Source of the DNA: Gyrodactylus bullatarudis
Lineage: Eukaryota > Platyhelminthes > Monogenea > Gyrodactylidea > Gyrodactylidae
Direction: 5' to 3'
Length of the DNA stretch: 64,000 nt
NCBI GenBank assembly: GCA_012064415.1
Contig: SSNU01000294.1
Span: 62,001 to 126,000, forward strand
Positions 58,146 through 64,000 of this stretch are shown one piece after another (the stretch's first letter is position 1; the number at the start of each line of letters is the position of its first letter). The notes under the pieces are model-generated. The model made no database searches and was not told the DNA's origin. It saw nothing but the letters and a program-made list of their open reading frames with translations. Both the position numbers and the translations under genes were made by a program.

Positions 58146-58549
58146 TAACCCCTAAAGTTCCACTGGGTAATTTCTATCACACGTCATTTTAACAACTCAT
58201 TATTATTCATTCAAGCCTCAGAAAATACTTTGTTTACCACCCATTCGATAGGAAATTTATTAATCTCTTGGAATACGCAAAGATCTTGGCTCTATCATTC
58301 GTCAAACTGGCGCTATACTAATTTAAAGAGAGTTACTTTTTTTCAAAATATTAATTTTTGTTTAAAACTTTTTTTTTGAAAACCTACTTCCCGGGGTCAT
58401 AGATATAAAGTAAGATAACTTTTATCAAGGAATCATACCTCTAGAATCCAAATATGCAATCGCCTGAACTCTATCTGGTAAAGCTACAAAGATAACCTGT
58501 TTTTGGATCAAATAATGAAAAAAAATTCTCTGGGACTTTAAGGGTTAGG
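58146..58549. mobile_element. TTAA-type MITE, copy 2
   Basis: Opens TTAACCCCTAAAGTTCCACTG and closes TGGGACTTTAAGGGTTAG, giving imperfect terminal inverted repeats of about 17 bp next to TTAA (TTAG at the right end). The interior matches 14572-14945. Size and ends resemble a non-autonomous piggyBac-like element. Confidence 0.65.
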
Positions 58550-58914
58550 CGAGGAAACTGGAGCGAATGATTTTTGAAAAGAGATGCAATCAAAATTCAG
58601 TGTTGTCTCTGATCATCAACAGTTTCACGTCATTGAGCACTTCAATAAGGATAGAGAATTAAATAGAGAGTAGGATTACGTGTACAGACAATGGGTGTAG
58701 ATTAAAAAAAGACTTTACTTTTGTAGACAGTAAAAATTAAAGGCAATGTTCAATTTCAATTGACAGAGAATAAAGACAGCCGGGATTATTTGTAGTGTTT
58801 GTAGACTATAGATTTAGGGAGATTTGAAAAATTCTACTTTGTTCTACTACAGAGAAAAGTTTTGATTAAATTCCCTTCAAACAAAATCATCCAAGGGGGG
58901 ATGGGCATGAGTGC

Positions 58915-59197
58915 TCATACATTTGCCTTTACATTTTCATCTATACTGTAATTAGGAGGTGGAGGTGGGGGTGGTGGTGGCTTGTTAGGACTAAATCTTT
59001 GGTGAGTATCTAGTAGATACGTCCTCTAATTTTTGCGTTGCTCTGGAGACAGCTTTCACAGTGGAAATGCCTCCTCGTTGCATTTGATTTTAGTTTCATT
59101 CCAAATCAGAAACATTGCAAACTTGCATTGCGGACATGTCAAATTTGGAATTGATATGGGAACCATCATTATAAAATAGGCTGGCTGATATTTATCC
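58915..59197 (-). CDS. Candidate small proline-rich gene, two 3' exons
   Basis: Exon 59197-59060 follows a strong acceptor (a pyrimidine tract then CAG) and encodes DKYQPAYFIMMVPISIPNLT and then CPQCKF, WNETKIKCNEE. A 69-bp GT-AG intron (59059-58991) removes two in-frame stops and joins, in phase, to 58990-58915, which encodes PNKP, nine prolines in all, and NYSIDENVKANV-stop. The C-x2-C then C pattern hints at a zinc ribbon lacking one ligand. If translation begins at the first of two adjacent ATGs in the upper exon it makes about 62 aa; otherwise an upstream exon exists that I could not place (a 56-bp intron 59253-59198 is possible). I do not recognise the family. Confidence 0.35.
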
Positions 59198-59329
59198 CTG
59201 AAAGAAAAAGAATGGGGAATTCTACTGGTGAACACCTGCTTATTTAAAATTACCTCTTGCTTAGTTTAAATTTAATAAAGTTTCGTTTATACAGTGTACG
59301 CCACAATTTCAAGATTTAACTTGACCTAA

Positions 59330-60250
59330 TTTAGGATATTCATTCGACAAAAAATTCGAATTTAGCCAATAAAGCATGAAAAACTTGTCATATTATCCTG
59401 GGAAATCGAACCTTATGAACTTTTCAATTATTACAAATTTAAATGATAAATTATTTCTTTGAGATTTTATGCCATTTTTTGTCCAATAATAACAATTATA
59501 ATTCAAAACCTAATCAAATGAGTCTTTTCATCTTCAACATTAGTTTTAATCTAATTACAATGTACTCCAATAGAGTGATACAAGAGAGTATATTCTTTAG
59601 ATACAATACTGAGGTTTTTATTCGTTTCAACCCCTTGCATCTCCCAGCAGAACCCAGTTTTAAGGATCAGCTGAGTACAGAGCAGAAACTATAGATTGAA
59701 TTTTCGTATTTGAGATTTTTCTTTACTGGCTTATAAATTAGACACACGCTGAGTCTTATCCACATTGAATTAGAGATACTAAAAGACTTAAGCACTTATC
59801 CCTCGTCACTAGAAAAACCACTAAAAAATGGATTGAATTCGTTTGACTGATATCTGCTCAAACGAATAATAAAGATGTCTGAGGAAATGTTAACCTTTAA
59901 CCAATATATAAGCAAATAGAATCTTAATCAATATGAAACAATGCTGATAAGACAATTCTTCCAATATTGATGACGACTATAGATAATTTATTTGTTTACA
60001 TTAGAATTAAGAGCATCTTTTTTCAATAGAATTCAACTTGAGTTTACCTTGTTTTGAGGGCAGAGTGAGAAAATACAAGTTTTATTCCAATTTCCCAGTC
60101 TGGGTGTTACTTGGAATCTTATTTCTTGAGTAGTTAATCTACTATTTACATCACTTTTCTATCACTTCATCCTTTACCAAGTACACATATTTAATCGAAG
60201 TACTTTTGTCTATTTTGCTAATGAAATATTCTTTTAAATTTCAATGAAAT
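59330..60250. other. Intergenic, repeat remnant, no gene supported
   Basis: Around 59330-59450 there is a decayed member of the foldback family (ATTCGACAAAAAATTCGAATTT, then TGGGAAATCGAACC). An 83-codon frame at 59443-59694 has no recognisable domain. Confidence 0.35.
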
Positions 60251-60253
60251 CCA

Positions 60254-60442
60254 ATGTGTAAAAAAAAGAAAAATAGAAGAAGTCTTTTTCCGAGATTTCG
60301 AAACGGAAGAATTATTCTGAAGTGTAATGTATGTAGAGAATCCTACCCTGAACCAGATGGTGAGTTTCTTTTTAATCTCTATGGTGTAGAGAAGAGACCC
60401 AATTGTATCTCGTTAAAGAGTAGCTACATTTTCTTTTGTTAG
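60254..60442 (+). other. Unassigned short open frame with one CxxC
   Basis: An ATG frame of 62 codons, basic at its start, contains KCNVCRES and then SYPEPDG. A strong donor (GTGAGT) at 60361 would end an exon after PEPD. Similarity to a small zinc protein is possible but only one cysteine pair is visible. Support is weak. Confidence 0.2.
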
Positions 60443-60654
60443 AATAAAATCTATATTGGAAAAGAAGAAATGAAAACAAAACACTAATGGAGAATACAAT
60501 TAAGTATTAGTAAATCTTTTGATGGTTTTTTCTAATTATAAGGATGAAACAGAGTCTTGAAAGAGTTTTTGATTGCAATCGAATTGGCTTTTGGAGTAGA
60601 ACATATTCGATGGGTTAGTTTTGGAGGTAAATCTGAAAAGTAGTTTCTACTTAA

Positions 60655-60740
60655 TGAAGATCAGGATATAGGAGAGAGTAAGTGTAGTCGATTTTAGATC
60701 GAATATGTTTCATAATATTTTCTATCGATTATTTTCGAAT
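60655..60740 (-). pseudogene. Non-LTR retrotransposon 3' fragment (minus strand)
   Basis: Read on the minus strand it gives IMKHIRSKIDYTYSLLYPDL, the C-terminal end of the LINE family present throughout the window. Confidence 0.6.
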
Positions 60741-61945
60741 TTGAGATTAGAATAATGATCAAGAAAAGTTCAATTCTTTTTTACTACAAGGATTGCTAAC
60801 TGGTAAATTCTCTTGCATACAGAATTGATCTGTTTTTTTTCGCATATCATTAACTCGAAATGTTTCAGTTTACTTGCATGATAAAAGAGTAATAATGATC
60901 TCTATCAAGTCGACTGTGAAAATGATTGAATTGAGGATGAAATTGATCAGGTGAGAGAACATTAATAAAATTCTACATGGCCAATTAATTAGAGGAAAAA
61001 GAGTCAAAGTTTCACAGAAAAATACAATTACAACATGTATCGTGTGTGTTTCTATCCCTCGACACATTTTGAATGGAGAATATTTCCTTTTGACAGACGA
61101 TTATAACATTTACATAACTATAATTAGTTATAATGAGTAAATAACAATGTTTTTTTTTTCTAATGTACAAACATTTCTATCTGTAAGCACATTCTTTAGC
61201 ATTGCAAAGCTACTTTAAACGTGGCAACTTTGAGCATTTTCTATTAGAGGTAATTTCAGGAGATTCATCTCAAAGGTTTTTCATAAGATTTCAGGCTTCA
61301 TTTTTCCAGAGTCTTTTTAGATAGTCTTTTATTTTAAAAGGATCGTTGTAGCAAATTTTGAGTTGCTCCAATTCATTTGAAATGAATCATTTCTAAGTTT
61401 ATTTACTGCCCAATTAGATCTTGTCTAAAGTTTTCTATTCACAATCCTTTTCAGATCAGGAAGTTTTTCACTCAGTTTTGGAACCGACTGTAATTGTATT
61501 TCTAAATGTGCTTTTAGACGAATTAAATTTATATCTCATCTTAACCAGAATCAAGGAAAAACAGGACAGAATTTATCTACTTTTCAAGTTGAAAAGTTCG
61601 TCAAGAGACTATGTATTTGGGATCAATCAGAGCAGATCTTAAGACTCTTTTTTAACTAAGAACCAAATAATTGATTGCATATGAAATTGTCAATTTTCAT
61701 CACAACCCTTGGGATCTGATCAACTAAAAGAATCTCAATTCGCTCCCTCAATGATTTGTCGAATAATTGTAAAATAAAATTATTAGAAAAATAAAAGTAT
61801 ATTTTTACTATATATACACCAGAATAAGTTCTCTCTTTTGAGGTTTTCTTAGCACATACAAAACAAATCAACATGAATTTTTTTTCATTACTATCAATGT
61901 TTTTTCCACTCTATAGTAAATGCATGAGGGGATTGTGATGCCGCT
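60741..61945. other. Intergenic, no gene supported
   Basis: AT-rich; a 73-codon frame at 61421-61642 (+) and a 72-codon frame at 61656-61874 (-) have no recognisable domain. Confidence 0.35.
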
Positions 61946-62635
61946 TCAGTTATTGGAGAGTTTCTTCCATTGCAAGGTGAAAAAGTTTTTCAGTCCAACC
62001 TTGAAGTCGTCGTTCAGCCAGCCATAGAGAATTGGATTTAGACATGTCGAAAGAAGTGTAATGAGGAGACAGGCTCCCTGAAGATCCTTTATCCGGCCCA
62101 GGAGTTGTAGTTGAGATTCCTCAGTTATATTATTATCGGAATAGGTTAGAATATCTAGTAGAATATTGTCGACACTAAGCGGCATCCAACTTATCGCAAA
62201 GACGACCACTATCAAGATGAGTATAAAGTTTGCCCTCCGCGGGTTACTCTTGCGTGTCTTGGAGAACTTCATCTTTGAAGGCTCTTTTTCATTGTAACCA
62301 ACATCAGAGATTGAGACCAGAACCTGCTGGTGTGTCTTCCGCTTGGTTAGTACTTCGACACGTTGATTTCTTTCGTTTATTTTCAGGGCAATGCATGTAT
62401 TCGCCAATATGACAATGCCAATAGGCAATGAAAACTGTAGGATGTATGCAAAAACAGAAAAAATGATCTTTGATTTAATTGATTTTTCTGAGCATACTAC
62501 TTGATTGTCCTTTGTCTGAGCTGTTACGAGAAGAACCAAGGGACTTGCCAATATGAATGATAAGATCCATATACTCAACGTTATCCAGCTGGCCATGTTC
62601 TGGGTATTTTCACGCTTCTTCATGTAGACAATAAT
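61946..62635 (-). CDS. Rhodopsin-class neuropeptide receptor, last exon (partial)
   Basis: G-protein-coupled receptor of the plasma membrane. The exon starts at 62635 after a TTTCAG acceptor (phase 0) and runs to a TGA at 61946, 229 codons. It covers the end of intracellular loop 2 (MKKRENTQNM), TM4 (about residues 17-40 of this exon), the loop-2 cysteine (VVCSEK), TM5 (LQFSLPIGIVILA), a basic loop 3, TM6 with SWMPL in place of CWxP, and TM7 with CLNPILYGWLNDDF (NPxxY). The YGWLN-D-F ending is typical of NPY/NPF/RYamide-like receptors. TM1-3 and the DRY motif are not found between 62,700 and 64,000 and probably lie beyond the window. Ligand cannot be inferred. Confidence 0.8.
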   Translation of the reverse strand: MIVYMKKRENTQNMASWITLSIWILSFILASPLVLLVTAQTKDNQVVCSEKSIKSKIIFSVFAYILQFSLPIGIVILANTCIALKINERNQRVEVLTKRKTHQQVLVSISDVGYNEKEPSKMKFSKTRKSNPRRANFILILIVVVFAISWMPLSVDNILLDILTYSDNNITEESQLQLLGRIKDLQGACLLITLLSTCLNPILYGWLNDDFKVGLKNFFTLQWKKLSNN

Positions 62636-62639
62636 CTGA

Positions 62640-64000
62640 AATATAAAATTATAATTAAACTTTTTATTGATTTCAAAGTGAGTGATCAAAATTATTTTTT
62701 TCAGGATCACGATTTGTCAAGGAAATCAAATATACATCTGAATGAGAACTGCTTGTTCGTCAATTAAAAGTCGAATTTTCACTGATTTAAAATCAATAAC
62801 GATGAATCAATCGAAAATTTTAGTAGTCTTTGTAAGTAAGTTTTACACCATAAATTAACTAGCGTTATCCAAAGACCTCAAGATTCATTTAATGATGGCG
62901 TATCGATGAGAATATGTATTAGAAAAATGACATCTTTCGATATCTGAGTTTCATCCTGAGTTCAATCTATTATAAAGAGCATGCATTTAACGACTATAAG
63001 TAAATTCATTAAGTGTGTCCGTTAAGAAGAATAGATTAGAGATCAGAGACTGAGATATTTTGAAACAGAGACATGATTCCCACAATTTACGAACTGAATC
63101 TCATATACAAGACATTACCAAGGTCACAATAATTAATATAGAAAGATATTGTATAGTCTTAAACTCTGAATATTCGAGCAGATGGCCAAGAGAGAATTCT
63201 AAAAGTCAAGTAATAAACGTATCAATGATTGATTGATAAAGTAATTTTGAACTATCGCATTGAGCAGAGGATAAAATTCCTTTTCTGATTTCTACTCATA
63301 ATCCAATGAAGATATTTTTGAAAATTCCCCCAGCATGTTTCTAACCAGTGTCACGAACTCGTTATTATCCTACAGTGCCTTAAACTAAATCAGATAGCGT
63401 GCAAAATTAACTAGTTATGATAATTACTGAGGGAGAATTGATCTTCAAGGTCTGTAATTGAAAATAATTGTAACAGAGATCATTTCTTACATCGTAACTT
63501 TTCTTGGCTGTTACGATGCAATTGTAAAACTAAAAAGAAATTTGGACCATCTCTTTCAATTTATATGGCATGTATCAAAAGATGGCGTGAGACAATCTGG
63601 TATCTTCATAGTCCATTCAAGAATCATTAGAAATGATAGATTGGAAAACGAACAACTAGACATTACACTGTATAAAAACAAGGCTAATTATAAAGCAATA
63701 TGTAGTTTTTTTCATATTGAAAATGATAAGACAATTAGTTTCATAATTTGGTTGATAAATCAAGAAAGAATCATCTATCGTATAGGCATGATTTTCCTCA
63801 AAAATAAAATATTCAGGTTACTTGTAGGTAGAATGATTGTAATACTTAAAAAGTCAAGGGAGGATCAGATAACTTTTGGATTAGTATCGCTACTGAAAAC
63901 TTTGATGAGTTTCCCTAATCAAAAGTTAACATCAGAGAAAATAAGGACTTAATGTTTATCTCTCCATTCGAGTATGAGAATTGAAATTCAGATCAAGATA
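62640..64000. other. Probable intron or upstream region of the receptor gene
   Basis: No TM1-3 exon was recognised on the minus strand. On the plus strand an open frame of 164 codons (63458-63952, begins TTG) is unusually long for DNA this AT-rich, but shows no motif I recognise. It is basic and rich in I, K and L. Confidence 0.3.

Noticed and set aside
60254..60360. Reading 60254-60360 as an exon of elongation factor ELOF1
   Set aside because: Only one CxxC is present, the first zinc pair and the C-terminal helix are missing, and the only nearby acceptor leads straight to a stop.

Overview
This is nuclear DNA of an invertebrate animal. It is AT-rich (roughly two thirds A+T by eye), its genes are split by short GT-AG introns of mostly 50-120 bp, and it carries a laminin beta chain, a heterotrimeric kinesin-2 motor, a scribbler/ZNF608-609 family regulator, a mitochondrial aspartate/glutamate-type carrier and a rhodopsin-class peptide receptor. 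That gene set points to a bilaterian with cilia. The lineage cannot be resolved from the sequence; diverged EF-hand and linker regions in the carrier suggest a fast-evolving one. No prokaryotic, viral or organellar genes were seen.

Layout. Bases 1 to about 33,800 are a gene desert filled with transposable-element debris: a hAT-type MITE with a perfect 8-bp target duplication, several foldback elements, 5'-truncated copies of one non-LTR retrotransposon family that share a 3' tail, Penelope-like (GIY-YIG) fragments with hammerhead-ribozyme-like folds, tRNA-derived SINEs, a TTAA-type MITE, a diverged 21-bp tandem array and many microsatellites. From 33,841 to 57,498 is a compact gene island: a scribbler/ZNF609-like gene (+, 3 exons), an aralar/citrin-like carrier (-, 9 coding exons), laminin beta (-, 21 coding exons, 1752 aa as assembled here), a small RNase P/MRP p20-like gene (+, 2 exons) and a KIF3A-like kinesin (+, 5 exons). 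Gene starts and ends inside the island are only about 170-320 bp apart for four of the five genes, while introns of laminin and kinesin have absorbed transposons. From 57.5 kb to the end is again repeat-rich. It holds one candidate small proline-rich gene (-, about 59 kb) and the last exon of a neuropeptide-receptor-like GPCR (-, 61,946-62,635), whose 5' exons were not found and probably lie past the window.

The exon models were built by hand from reading frame, GT/AG sites and family similarity; every junction given for the five island genes preserves frame. The genes do not form one pathway: they cover basement-membrane assembly, ciliary transport, transcriptional control, mitochondrial metabolite transport and RNA processing. 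The most unusual signals are the hammerhead-like folds on Penelope-like fragments, a composite LINE/Penelope repeat present at two loci, the 21-bp (heptad-length) array, and the apparent loss of the calcium-binding loop in the carrier.
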